Of a stretch of DNA of 64,000 nucleotides, positions 54,775 to 62,672 are shown piece after piece. The DNA comes from Tropicibacter sp. Alg240-R139 (GTDB taxonomy: Bacteria; Pseudomonadota; Alphaproteobacteria; Rhodobacterales; Rhodobacteraceae). The notes below the pieces were generated by a model. The model was not told the DNA's origin and searched no databases. It saw only the letters and a list, made by a program, of their open reading frames with translations. The position numbers were made by a program, and so were the translations under genes. Positions within the stretch are counted from its first letter, which is position 1, and every line of letters begins with the position of its first letter. The stretch spans positions 744,001-808,000 of the forward strand of contig NZ_UNRA01000001.1 in assembly GCF_900537075.1 (NCBI RefSeq). The letters run 5' to 3'.

Positions 54775-55493
54775 AACTGTCTGACTTCAAAGCCCTCACA
54801 TTCGATGTCTATGGCACTCTAATTGATTGGGAAGGCGGCATGATCACAGGTCTGAAACCGCTGACCGACCGGGTGAGCCACAGCCTGACAAGGGATGATA
54901 TCCTTGAGGCGCACGCGTTTTACGAAAGCACTGCACAGCGCTATTCCCCGGCCAAGAAATATTATGAACTTCTGCCCGTCGTGTATCGCCGTCTGGCCGA
55001 GGAATGGTGTGTCGAGGTGACCTGGGAAGAGTGTGAGGCTTATGGCATGTCCGCGCGTCACTGGCACGCCTTCGACGATACAATCGAAGCGCTGACCTAC
55101 CTCAAAAAGCACTTCAAACTGGTGGTTCTGACCAACACCGACAATCTGACATTCTCGGGCGCGAACACGCGTCTGGGTGTGCATTTTGATGGTGTTTATA
55201 CCGCTGAGGATGTCGGTAGCTATAAACCCGCCGATCGCAATTTCGACTATATGCTCGAGATGCTGGCGCGTCAGGGGATCGAAAAGGGTGACATCCTGCA
55301 TACCGCCGAAAGTATGTTCCACGACCATGCGCCTGCCAACAAGTTCGGGCTGGCCAATTGCTGGATCTACCGCCGCCACGACAAAGAAGGGTTCGGCGCC
55401 ACCATGAACCCCGGCGAGATGCCCACATATGACTTTCGGTTCAACAGCATGATGGACATGGCCAAGGCGCATCAGGCAGAACTGGCCGGATAA
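54771..55493 (+). CDS. HAD-superfamily hydrolase, haloacid dehalogenase type II-like
   Basis: Hydrolase of 240 residues: nucleophile Asp12 in LTFDVYGTLIDW, LVVLTNTDNLTF (motif II), VGSYKPADRNFDYML (motif III Lys), and a downstream acidic motif in TAESMFHDHAPANKFG. The ATG overlaps the aminotransferase stop. Family members dehalogenate 2-haloacids or dephosphorylate small molecules; the transaminase partner hints at the latter or at clearing a by-product. Confidence 0.87.
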   Translation: MKLSDFKALTFDVYGTLIDWEGGMITGLKPLTDRVSHSLTRDDILEAHAFYESTAQRYSPAKKYYELLPVVYRRLAEEWCVEVTWEECEAYGMSARHWHAFDDTIEALTYLKKHFKLVVLTNTDNLTFSGANTRLGVHFDGVYTAEDVGSYKPADRNFDYMLEMLARQGIEKGDILHTAESMFHDHAPANKFGLANCWIYRRHDKEGFGATMNPGEMPTYDFRFNSMMDMAKAHQAELAG

Positions 55494-55510
55494 ACCGGAT
55501 AAACCGGATA
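55486..55510. repeat. Nine-base tandem repeat over a stop codon
   Basis: The unit CCGGATAAA occurs at 55486-55494 and 55495-55503, followed by a partial CCGGATA to 55510. The first copy holds the HAD-gene stop codon. It looks like a recent slippage duplication. Confidence 0.8.
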
Positions 55511-55528
55511 CCCGGAGGAGGAAAGAAT

Positions 55529-56020
55529 ATGGCTGGATCACCGAAACTCGACCGGATCGATATCAATATTCTTTCTACTCTGCAGGAGCAGGGCGATATC
55601 ACCAATGTGAATCTGGCAGAGGCTGTGGGTCTGTCCCCCAGCCCCTGCCTGCAACGGGTCAAGCGCCTTGAAAAGGCCGGGTATATCCAAAATTACCGTG
55701 CGGTTCTGAACCTCAAGAAACTGGCAGAACACGTCATCGTTTTTACCGAGATCACGCTGGCCGACCACCGCCGCAAGGATTTCATCAAATTCGAAACCGA
55801 AATCCGGCAACACGACAATGTGGTCGAATGCCATCTTTTGAGCGGCGGTTATGACTACCTGCTGAAATTCGTCGCGCGTGGCGTGTCGCAGTATCAGGAA
55901 ATCATGGAAAATCTGCTCGATCGCGATCTCGGGATCGACAAGTATTTCTCTTACATTGTGATCAAACCGGTGGTCGAAAAACACAGCGTGCCGGTTCAGG
56001 ATCTCGTTGAACGGGATTGA
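55529..56020 (+). CDS. Lrp/AsnC-family transcriptional regulator
   Basis: Regulator of 163 residues: winged HTH (about 5-65; LDRIDINILSTLQEQGDITNVNLAEAVGLS, PSPCLQRVKRLEKAGYI) and RAM domain (about 70-155; LLSGGYDYLLKFVARGVSQYQEIMENL). Very good GGAGGAGG site 6-12 bases before the ATG. It follows the aminotransferase-HAD pair on the same strand and probably regulates it in response to an amino compound. Confidence 0.92.
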   Translation: MAGSPKLDRIDINILSTLQEQGDITNVNLAEAVGLSPSPCLQRVKRLEKAGYIQNYRAVLNLKKLAEHVIVFTEITLADHRRKDFIKFETEIRQHDNVVECHLLSGGYDYLLKFVARGVSQYQEIMENLLDRDLGIDKYFSYIVIKPVVEKHSVPVQDLVERD

Positions 56021-56089
56021 CGGCTCCCGAGGGGTATTTTTATCCGTATTGTCAAAGCGCAAGACACTTGTTTCACACAGCAAAGAATA

Positions 56090-56700
56090 ATGATGCATAC
56101 GACTGTGAATTTGCAGGATTTTCCATCGTGTCCACCTGGTGGTGCGCACAAGGTCATCCCTCCGGTTCCACAGGCTCCATCCTCTCTAACCGTATTTAGG
56201 GGATCCATAAGGCATCTGATGCACCCGGACAGGGTTGGTGCTGTTGATTGCATTCATCGGAATTGTAATCCCGGTGTATTGGGCTTTTGCGGTCGACTTG
56301 CTGACCTCAAAGACATCGCCGCTGTTTAAAATAGGCGAGGTCGAATTAAAGTCAGCCCAGGTCGCACAGCTGTTCTGGGCCGTGGTTGGCATCGCCGGAT
56401 TCCTGGGTGTTTTTGACGGAGCGGAGGTGAACCGGTTGGGTTGTGCGCTGGCGTTGAGCGTTTTTTAAACCGGTGTCGCCCTGGCCCTGGCCCTGGTGCT
56501 ATTGCCATTGAGTGACCATTTTACCGTTGGCGCAGTGTCCGGCCTCCTTTTCAGAAGCCCATTTTTTTGTATTTGTGGCCGCAACCTTGGGTATGTGGTC
56601 GATGGAGGTATTCGTCCAAAGATGCTGCCGTGGGATTTTGCCTTGTGTTTCTCACGCTTTGAATGGGGCAGTTTTTTGGCCCGTTATTGATTGCTTTGAC
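56090..56700 (+). pseudogene. Broken gene for a membrane protein, unknown family
   Basis: Three frames join into what looks like one decayed protein. A Pro-rich start (MHTTVNLQDFPSCPPGG, from 56093) ends near 56240, where the next frame carries VLLIAFIGIVIPVYWAFAVDLL and AQLFWAVVGIAGFLGVF. That frame stops at 56466-56468 after a T6 run, continues in the same phase with LALALVLLPLSDHF, and shifts again into HFFVFVAATLGMWSMEVF. Several hydrophobic helices with breaks between suggest loss of function. Original family not recognised. Confidence 0.4.
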
Positions 56701-56705
56701 AGTTA

Positions 56706-56950
56706 GGTTGTGTGGACAAAAAGGGTTCACATCAGGCTTTGAGCATGATTCAAGCTGGTATCTGCGTTGGAGACCAGCTTGGCACGAGACTTGATGCCGG
56801 CCGAGGAGTGGGCGTTCTTTGAACACTTCATTCTTGCCACCCGCGCCCCAAAATGGATGCAAACCCACCAACCACCGCCTTGTTCTTGATGGCGTTTTCT
56901 GGATAGCAGGTACTCGGAGAACCCGCTCTAGCGAGACACATCTACGAAAC
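56706..56950 (+). mobile_element. Remnant of an IS5-type insertion sequence (left end and transposase start)
   Basis: GGTTGTGTGGACAAAAAGGG at 56706 resembles an IS left end. From the ATG at 56794 the frame reads MPAEEWAFFEHFILATRAP, and after a shift near 56860 the downstream frame reads RLVLDGVFWIAGTR. Together they match the N-terminus of IS5-family transposases (EEWAFFxxF ... RLVLDGVFWIA). The gene is frameshifted and the catalytic DDE part and right end are missing. No target duplication could be found. Confidence 0.6.
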
Positions 56951-57203
56951 TTGCAAGCGACATAAGACTGGGAACGTCTGATCCCAGCCCGAAGCGGACA
57001 TGGTCGGTTTGCACGCCGGGTGAGAAAAAGTAATTCGCTGCGATCCAACTAAACGTCATCGATGCGCAAGAAGCGGACCTTTCAATGTTACTCAGACTCA
57101 CCCTCTTGCTTGTTGGCCGCTTGGATGTTGGTCCTGATAAGCTGAGCCGGTGGGTTTGAGCAACAAACATAACCATGTTTTAACTGTCGCATCTGGCGAA
57201 AGC
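56951..57203. other. Non-coding gap downstream of the IS remnant
   Basis: No frame here looks like a gene on either strand, and I saw no RNA gene. It may be further decayed insertion-sequence or flanking DNA. It ends at the stop codon of the HupE/UreJ-like gene. Confidence 0.3.
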
Positions 57204-58232
57204 CTAAGCAACAACAGCCGCCACTCTCTCAACTGTCCAATACATAGCAACCATCCCAATCCCGTAGATGATGATCAAACGGGCTGCGGACCGTTTCCCC
57301 TCTGAAAGCCCAAGATGCGCAAACAACCACCCAAGAGTTAAAACCAGGGCTACAAAAATCAGCTGCCCGACTTCCACGCCGAAATTGAAAAACAACAAGG
57401 CGATGGGAATTTCGGCAGGCGGCAAACCAATTTCCGACAACGCTCCGGCAAATCCCAATCCGTGCAGCAATCCAAAGGCGAAGGCTACAATCCAAGGTGC
57501 TTCGAAGGTCAACGATGTCCTTCCCCGCGATTTCCAGACGATCTCGGATGCAAGAAACACAATGGACAAGGCGATTGCAGCTTCGACCGGTGCGGATGGT
57601 AAGTTCACATATCCCAGCGTTGCCAGGCCCAGAGTTATCGAGTGCGCCACCGTGAAGGCAGTGATTGCCTTAACAAGCTTCCATCGGCTGTTGACCACAA
57701 AAATCAATGCCAGAACAAACAGCAGATGGTCCACTCCGGCAAGAATGTGCTCGATCCCAAGGACGGTATAGCGCTGCGCGGCGCGTAGCGTGGACCCAGA
57801 CCCGGCGAGCCATTCGTTTAGCTCAACTTCGATGACGTCACCTGTTCGTTTCGCCAAGCGCGTGACGGGCTCTTGCTCTAACCACTTGACGGTCAACAAG
57901 GTGCCTTCGCGCTTCCAGGGAAGGAACAAGGTGTCGTCCGCTGACAAACGAGTGGAGCACGTAAAGACAAAGACGACCGCGTACCCTCCACGTTCGCCAT
58001 TCGGGTTTCCGATAATCGTGCATCGGTCGGGCAAGTCAGGTGTCAGAATTGCCGACGATATTCTGCGCGGCACCTTCGAGGTCAACCGGTACGTACCCGG
58101 CGTGGTTTCAACCAGGTCCGCGCGATCAACACCCAGTGAATGGGCGGATGCCGTACTATGCCCGCTGATCAAAGCCGCGATGGTAAGGAGGATCGCAAGG
58201 CAGATTGATCTAAGCGCCATTGTCGGTCCCAT
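57204..58232 (-). CDS. HupE/UreJ-like membrane protein
   Basis: Membrane protein of 342 residues from the ATG at 58232 (GGAG seven bases upstream; another ATG at 58220). An N-terminal signal/anchor and periplasmic domain (about 30-155) precede a HupE/UreJ_2 domain of six helices with GIEHILAGVDHLLFVLALIF, HSITLGLATLG, and FAFGLLHGLGFAGALSEIGLP. Histidines in these helices are the family's presumed metal ligands. HupE/UreJ proteins are linked to nickel uptake; this longer branch is uncharacterised. Overlaps the PPIase gene. Confidence 0.85.
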   Translation of the reverse strand: MGPTMALRSICLAILLTIAALISGHSTASAHSLGVDRADLVETTPGTYRLTSKVPRRISSAILTPDLPDRCTIIGNPNGERGGYAVVFVFTCSTRLSADDTLFLPWKREGTLLTVKWLEQEPVTRLAKRTGDVIEVELNEWLAGSGSTLRAAQRYTVLGIEHILAGVDHLLFVLALIFVVNSRWKLVKAITAFTVAHSITLGLATLGYVNLPSAPVEAAIALSIVFLASEIVWKSRGRTSLTFEAPWIVAFAFGLLHGLGFAGALSEIGLPPAEIPIALLFFNFGVEVGQLIFVALVLTLGWLFAHLGLSEGKRSAARLIIIYGIGMVAMYWTVERVAAVVA

Positions 58233-59088
58233 CCAGGCGCTCCACTTCAACTTGGTAATCCTGCCGAACAGATTGAAGCTCCGTTTCCAACAACTGACGA
58301 GATTTGTCCGCGAGCCATTGCGCCGAAATCCAATCTCTGGCGCGGTCAAAATCCGGCAACTGAGGTGGGTTTGTCTTAATGACGCGAAGGAAATGAACGG
58401 ACCCCGTCGGGCTTACAAAGGGTCCGTGCCAATTGCGATCTTTTGATAGGGCTTCCAGCGCCTGTCGTGCCGTTTCTCCACCCAGAGCCTGAACCAACCG
58501 TCGTTGATCCATGTATCGCAAGACCCGCCCAAACGACATGTCGACCTCACCAAACCCAGCAGGATCAGAACCCGTATTGAGGTCGTTCAGAAGCCCTTGG
58601 GGAACTTCGCCGCTTGCCTTGAACATGACGTGGTCAAGATCGAAACTTGGCGGACTTTCGAATTTGTCAGAATTCGCAGCAAAGAATTCTCTCAGGTCAG
58701 CTTCGGTAGGCTCGCGCAAATCGCCGGCAATGAAGAAACGCATATTTTGCAACAACAGAGCCCGAATACGAGAACTGTCGGAAAAGCCTCGCTTGACGGC
58801 CTCGCGAACAAGGATTTCCTCTTCGATGAAGCCATCGACTATGTCGGTCTTTTCCGCATCGGTCAGTGGCCGCAATTGCAGTTCTTCTTCTTGATCGAAA
58901 AGGAACTTCTGTGTTTGGGTATCGACAACGATCAGGTCGCGTTGGTCGGTGGCGAATAAGGCCTGCATCACGAACAGCAACCCCGCGAGAGCCAGAAAGT
59001 GCACAAGAGGTTCGCGAAGGACCCGCGCAACCATGCTCTGCGCAGGACCAACGTGTTCCTGCATTGTATTGCGATCAATCGTGTTCAT
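58210..59088 (-). CDS. Membrane-anchored parvulin-type peptidyl-prolyl isomerase
   Basis: Protein of 292 residues: one N-terminal membrane anchor (about 28-46; EPLVHFLALAGLLFVMQALF), a helical SurA/PpiD-like region (EEEILVREAVKRGFSDSSRIRALLLQ), and a rotamase-like C-terminal part (SFDLDHVMFKAS to HFLRVIKTNPPQLPDF). It should assist folding of exported proteins. Forms a two-gene unit with the HupE-like gene, whose start overlaps its stop by 23 bases. Separated from the ureohydrolase gene by a terminator. Confidence 0.82.
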   Translation of the reverse strand: MNTIDRNTMQEHVGPAQSMVARVLREPLVHFLALAGLLFVMQALFATDQRDLIVVDTQTQKFLFDQEEELQLRPLTDAEKTDIVDGFIEEEILVREAVKRGFSDSSRIRALLLQNMRFFIAGDLREPTEADLREFFAANSDKFESPPSFDLDHVMFKASGEVPQGLLNDLNTGSDPAGFGEVDMSFGRVLRYMDQRRLVQALGGETARQALEALSKDRNWHGPFVSPTGSVHFLRVIKTNPPQLPDFDRARDWISAQWLADKSRQLLETELQSVRQDYQVEVERLDGTDNGA

Positions 59089-59104
59089 GCGTGCATTCCG
59101 TTAG

Positions 59105-59133
59105 AAAGGACGCCCCCATAAAAGGCGTCCTTT
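59105..59133 (-). terminator. Rho-independent-like terminator after the first secreted ureohydrolase gene
   Basis: Perfect 10-base arms AAAGGACGCC and GGCGTCCTTT with a 9-base loop. It lies 39 bases after the ureohydrolase stop on the minus strand, with TTTC ending the stem. It should separate that gene from the PPIase operon. Confidence 0.8.
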
Positions 59134-59171
59134 GGTTGGATTTACAAGTCTCATGCAAATCTGCGCATCCG

Positions 59172-60443
59172 TTACTTGCTGTTATCCTGCAACATAGCTG
59201 GATGCACATAATTCGGATCGGTGATGCCGGATTTGCGCGCGGCGTAGGCTGCAAAGATGTGGCGCTGCAAACGGCTGATCGTGTTTGCGGTGTTTCTGCG
59301 GCGATCGTCCAGAAGCGGCGAGTATTCCGAGAAATCAATTGCAATGACTTCGTTCTGCAGGAAGATCATCCGCAAAAGCTTCATCATCTCGAGCGTTGTC
59401 AGGCCGCCGATTTCTGGATTCGAAACCCCCGGTACCGCAGACGGGTCGATCACATCCATATCCAAGGAAATGTAGATCCGGCGCCCCTCAAGCTCTTCGA
59501 TCAACTTCTGAGCAGTGGCGTCGAACCCGTTCCTTTCGAACTGAGGCATAAAGTAATAATTCGTCTCGTTGTTGAACATCCAGTCCATGCGTTCGACGCT
59601 TTCATAGGCGCCGCGCAGACCAACGTGAAAGATCTGGTCCCCGTTCACCAACCCTTGCTCGTGTGCAAATCGCAGAGCTGCTCCGCCATGAGTGAACATG
59701 CCTAAACGACCATCGGGGGGCGCAAGATCCGTGTGGGCATCAAAATGGACAATGGTAAAGCTTTTGGGCCCAAAATGGTCATGCAAAGCCATGAGTGATG
59801 CAACTTGCGTGCCATGATCCCCGCCGATGATCATGGGCATGGCTTCGCCTTCCAGGATTTCCTTGAACACCAGAGCCTGATCCGCAAAGTTTTGCATCAT
59901 CAGCGATGGGTGCTGGTTGGCGTTGCCATAGTCGACGATGTTTAGCTCGTCGAAGTACTGATTGTTGAACCACATGTCGTGGCCTGTTTGGGCAAAGTCA
60001 TAGTTGTGGATGAGGCGCATGTAGTTGGCGGCCCAGCCCGTTCCGCTGGATGGGTTGTATTCTGACGGCGCCCCAACAATGGCGATGTCCACCTCTCCGG
60101 CGATCAGGTCTTCGGTCGTCATTGCAATCGGTAGGCCAAAATAGGTTGGAAAGGCATGTTTCATCGGCACGGCATAATACCGCTGCAGATCTATCGGTCC
60201 TGCCTGCCGTTCCGGGTTGTCGCCGATCATGTCCTTGCGCAAGTAATACTTGTTCCATCCCGGATCGAGAAGCTGAACATTAGGGTTGTCCGGATCACGC
60301 CACGGCACAAGCGTTTCCGGTATTCCGTCAATTCGCCGATCAGCAGAGAGATCCGGGGCCGGATTGTCTTCGGCAAAGCTTGCTGATGACAGGGAGACAG
60401 ACGCAGACAATACTGCAGCGGCAAAGGTATGAACTTGCGTCAT
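59172..60443 (-). CDS. Secreted ureohydrolase (agmatinase/arginase family), 1
   Basis: Ureohydrolase of 423 residues with an N-terminal Sec signal peptide (about 1-24, cleavage near SFA), so probably periplasmic. Metal ligands are complete: His210 in GGDHGTQ, Asp235/His237/Asp239 in FDAHTDL, Asp328/Asp330 in SLDMDVIDPS. An extra N-terminal segment (25-110), including AGPIDLQRYY, is longer than in cytosolic agmatinases. Paralogue of the gene at 62673. Substrate is probably a guanidino compound; agmatine, guanidinobutyrate or guanidine are candidates. Divergent from an AraC regulator. Confidence 0.87.
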   Translation of the reverse strand: MTQVHTFAAAVLSASVSLSSASFAEDNPAPDLSADRRIDGIPETLVPWRDPDNPNVQLLDPGWNKYYLRKDMIGDNPERQAGPIDLQRYYAVPMKHAFPTYFGLPIAMTTEDLIAGEVDIAIVGAPSEYNPSSGTGWAANYMRLIHNYDFAQTGHDMWFNNQYFDELNIVDYGNANQHPSLMMQNFADQALVFKEILEGEAMPMIIGGDHGTQVASLMALHDHFGPKSFTIVHFDAHTDLAPPDGRLGMFTHGGAALRFAHEQGLVNGDQIFHVGLRGAYESVERMDWMFNNETNYYFMPQFERNGFDATAQKLIEELEGRRIYISLDMDVIDPSAVPGVSNPEIGGLTTLEMMKLLRMIFLQNEVIAIDFSEYSPLLDDRRRNTANTISRLQRHIFAAYAARKSGITDPNYVHPAMLQDNSK

Positions 60444-60646
60444 CTTTCTGCAAGCCTTTCATTATCAATGGATTTTTTGGCGCATTGTGTTTAAGTCTAC
60501 AAGCGGGGGAGACGTCACACTGTGCAAAAAGTGCAGCTCACATGCTTGTATTGGAATTGGGGCAAGTAAGAGGGCAGCGTTGTTTCAGTGAGTCCTACGA
60601 TGCTCCCCAGGTGGGGATGGACCGTATCCCGGGGAGGAAGTTGCAC
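60444..60646. promoter_or_regulatory. Divergent promoter region, ureohydrolase 1 / AraC regulator 1
   Basis: This 203-base gap should hold both promoters. A direct repeat GTGCA-AAAA-GTGCA lies at about 60521-60534 and could be part of an AraC-type site. No further motif shared clearly with the region at 62527-62672. Confidence 0.35.
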
Positions 60647-61600
60647 ATGTCGGGAATTCAACATTTCAGTATCGACCTGGCGGACAGCGATACACTCGAA
60701 GCGTTCTATGCAGAGCAGACAAATACCGACACGCAATTCCTGCAACTTTCGACTGGTGCCGCAGTTTTGACGGCACAAAGCCTGGATTTGCAGGGCATTC
60801 GGCTACTGCGCGTTTCGGGGACTGGTCAGCACCTTTGGCATGACCGGATGCTGTCAAGCGAATGGCGGTTCGCGGTTCTGACCAATGCAGATGGCGACGC
60901 CACGATGGGGCGAACTGAGCTGGCACCAACCACCGGCCACCTGCTGCGCCCGGGGGAAGAGGCACCTCTAAGGATAAACGGGAGCTATACCACGCTGGAA
61001 CTGACGTTTAGTGAAATGCTTCCCAAACACATGGGTTGGGATTGTATGCCCGGCAACTTGGCCAAACTGGACGAAGACGTCTCGCGTGCGCTGCTTCAAA
61101 CAGCCAATATGGCCTTCGCGTCAACTGACTGTCGCGCGGGCAATCCTGCTGCAACATCATCGTGGCGCAATGTGTTTTTGGATTTACTCGATTTGGCGTT
61201 GATGCCCTGGAGGGTCGACCCAAAAAGCCGAAAGACCACCATGCGACACTCCACGCATTCTGATCTGGTTCACACGGCAAGGAAACTTCTGTTAGATCGA
61301 GATGCCGAGCATGTCGTGGATGTCGAAACGCTTGCTTCAAGTGTGGGGGTCTCTCGTCGGCGTGTGTTCCAAGTGTTCAAATCGGAACTTGGTATTGGGC
61401 CGCGCCGCTTTCGCGAAGTCGTTCGCTTGAATGCCTTGCGCAATCATTTGCTGCGCGAGACGCCCGAGAGCAATTCGGTAACCTTGCTGGCAAACGACTA
61501 CGGCTTTTCTGAACTGGGGCGTCTGGCTGGAACCTATCGAAAGACTTTCGGGGAATTGCCCAGCGAAACGCTAAAGCGCAGCTATCGCCGCGAACTTTAG
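60647..61600 (+). CDS. AraC-family transcriptional regulator 1
   Basis: Regulator of 317 residues: an N-terminal ligand-binding-type domain (about 1-190) and a C-terminal AraC double HTH (about 215-315; VETLASSVGVSRRRVFQVFKSELGIGPRRF, then LANDYGFSELGRLAGTYRKTFGELPSE). The ATG at 60647 has a strong GGGAGGAAG seven bases upstream; longer readings are rejected. Divergent from ureohydrolase 1. Its stop overlaps that of the convergent, paralogous AraC gene 2 by four bases. Confidence 0.9.
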   Translation: MSGIQHFSIDLADSDTLEAFYAEQTNTDTQFLQLSTGAAVLTAQSLDLQGIRLLRVSGTGQHLWHDRMLSSEWRFAVLTNADGDATMGRTELAPTTGHLLRPGEEAPLRINGSYTTLELTFSEMLPKHMGWDCMPGNLAKLDEDVSRALLQTANMAFASTDCRAGNPAATSSWRNVFLDLLDLALMPWRVDPKSRKTTMRHSTHSDLVHTARKLLLDRDAEHVVDVETLASSVGVSRRRVFQVFKSELGIGPRRFREVVRLNALRNHLLRETPESNSVTLLANDYGFSELGRLAGTYRKTFGELPSETLKRSYRREL

Positions 61601-62526
61601 TTTCGTAGCGTTTCGTGCGGGTACTCGCCAAACTGTTTGTGATACTTTCCGGCCAATCGCCCCAAGTCCCCAAACCCAAGGCCCATGGCCAATTGCGTGA
61701 CTGTATGGCTGTCAGTATCCGAGGCCTTTAACATCTGCCGCAGTTGTCCAAGTCGCAACAGTTCCTGATACCGCCTGGGCGTCAACCCGATGGATTTTCT
61801 CAGCGCATAAAACAGGGTACGCCGGGACACGCCCAGCTTTTGGGACATGGCCTGGATATCCACATCCATCTCATCAGGGTCGCTTAACACCCGGTCCAGA
61901 CCCTTCAAGACACTGTAGGCCGCAGTGCTGCCGTCCATGAAACTTGTGGTGTCTGAATCCGCTTCCAACCAGGGGGTAAGCGCGATTTCCAGCGCGTCCA
62001 GGATTATATCCCTCAACTCGGAAAACTGCGCTTCGGTTGTCCCGGGTTCACTCGCGATTTCTGTTGCGTGACGACAGATATGTTCGAGCCGGGCCAACAG
62101 AGGGCGTGGGTGCTTGCTAAGTGGGGTCCCCGAGAATTGCCAACCCAACTGCTCTGCAATCTCGCGCGACACACCTATCTCTAGTGTCACAACCGGACCC
62201 AGAAAAACATAATCCATCTCTTGGCCCGGCAGAAACAACATCGCATCGTTTGGGGTCAACTCGTGACCAAGAGATGTCGCGCCCTTTTCTGCCCCGACCA
62301 TAAAGCCAAAATGAACCCGTCCGTCATCCGACATTTGATCCAGCCAGCGACAGTGGGCAACACCGCTCGCCCAAAGCAGGGTGACCCCGTTCAAATCGAC
62401 CATGTCATACGTCAGATCCGCAGCCCCCGGTGAAAACTGCGTGTAGCCGGGGATCATGCCCGTGGCATCAAACAGGAATTCACCGATCTGATCCGGTGTG
62501 TTCAACAAAAAGCGCTGGCGTTTCAT
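61597..62526 (-). CDS. AraC-family transcriptional regulator 2
   Basis: Regulator of 309 residues, paralogue of AraC 1: N-terminal domain (about 1-190) with FSPGAADLTYDMVDLNGVTLLWASG, and C-terminal HTH (about 208-308; IQAMSQKLGVSRRTLFYALRKSIGLTPRRY, LAMGLGFGDLGRLAGKYHKQFGEYPHE). The ATG at 62526 has a weak ribosome-binding site; in-frame ATGs upstream leave the start uncertain. Divergent from ureohydrolase 2. Confidence 0.88.
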   Translation of the reverse strand: MKRQRFLLNTPDQIGEFLFDATGMIPGYTQFSPGAADLTYDMVDLNGVTLLWASGVAHCRWLDQMSDDGRVHFGFMVGAEKGATSLGHELTPNDAMLFLPGQEMDYVFLGPVVTLEIGVSREIAEQLGWQFSGTPLSKHPRPLLARLEHICRHATEIASEPGTTEAQFSELRDIILDALEIALTPWLEADSDTTSFMDGSTAAYSVLKGLDRVLSDPDEMDVDIQAMSQKLGVSRRTLFYALRKSIGLTPRRYQELLRLGQLRQMLKASDTDSHTVTQLAMGLGFGDLGRLAGKYHKQFGEYPHETLRN

Positions 62527-62672
62527 GGTGATACTTTGATTGCGTGTTTCCCGGCTGGCAAACGCATTTTTCACGACTTCCGGCATCGCATTGCACAAAT
62601 TACGTAGCGAGCTTGCGGCAGCTCCTACACGATAAAGTCGATTGATAGTGCGAAATTTGGAAAGGGTCGACG
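62527..62672. promoter_or_regulatory. Divergent promoter region, AraC regulator 2 / ureohydrolase 2
   Basis: This 146-base gap separates the two starts. The ureohydrolase 2 ATG has GGAAAGG nine bases upstream. No obvious palindrome. Confidence 0.35.

Noticed and set aside
60444-62672. Search for a common operator in the two AraC/ureohydrolase intergenic regions
   Set aside because: Only short words such as TGTGCAA/TTGCACA recur; too little to claim a shared site.
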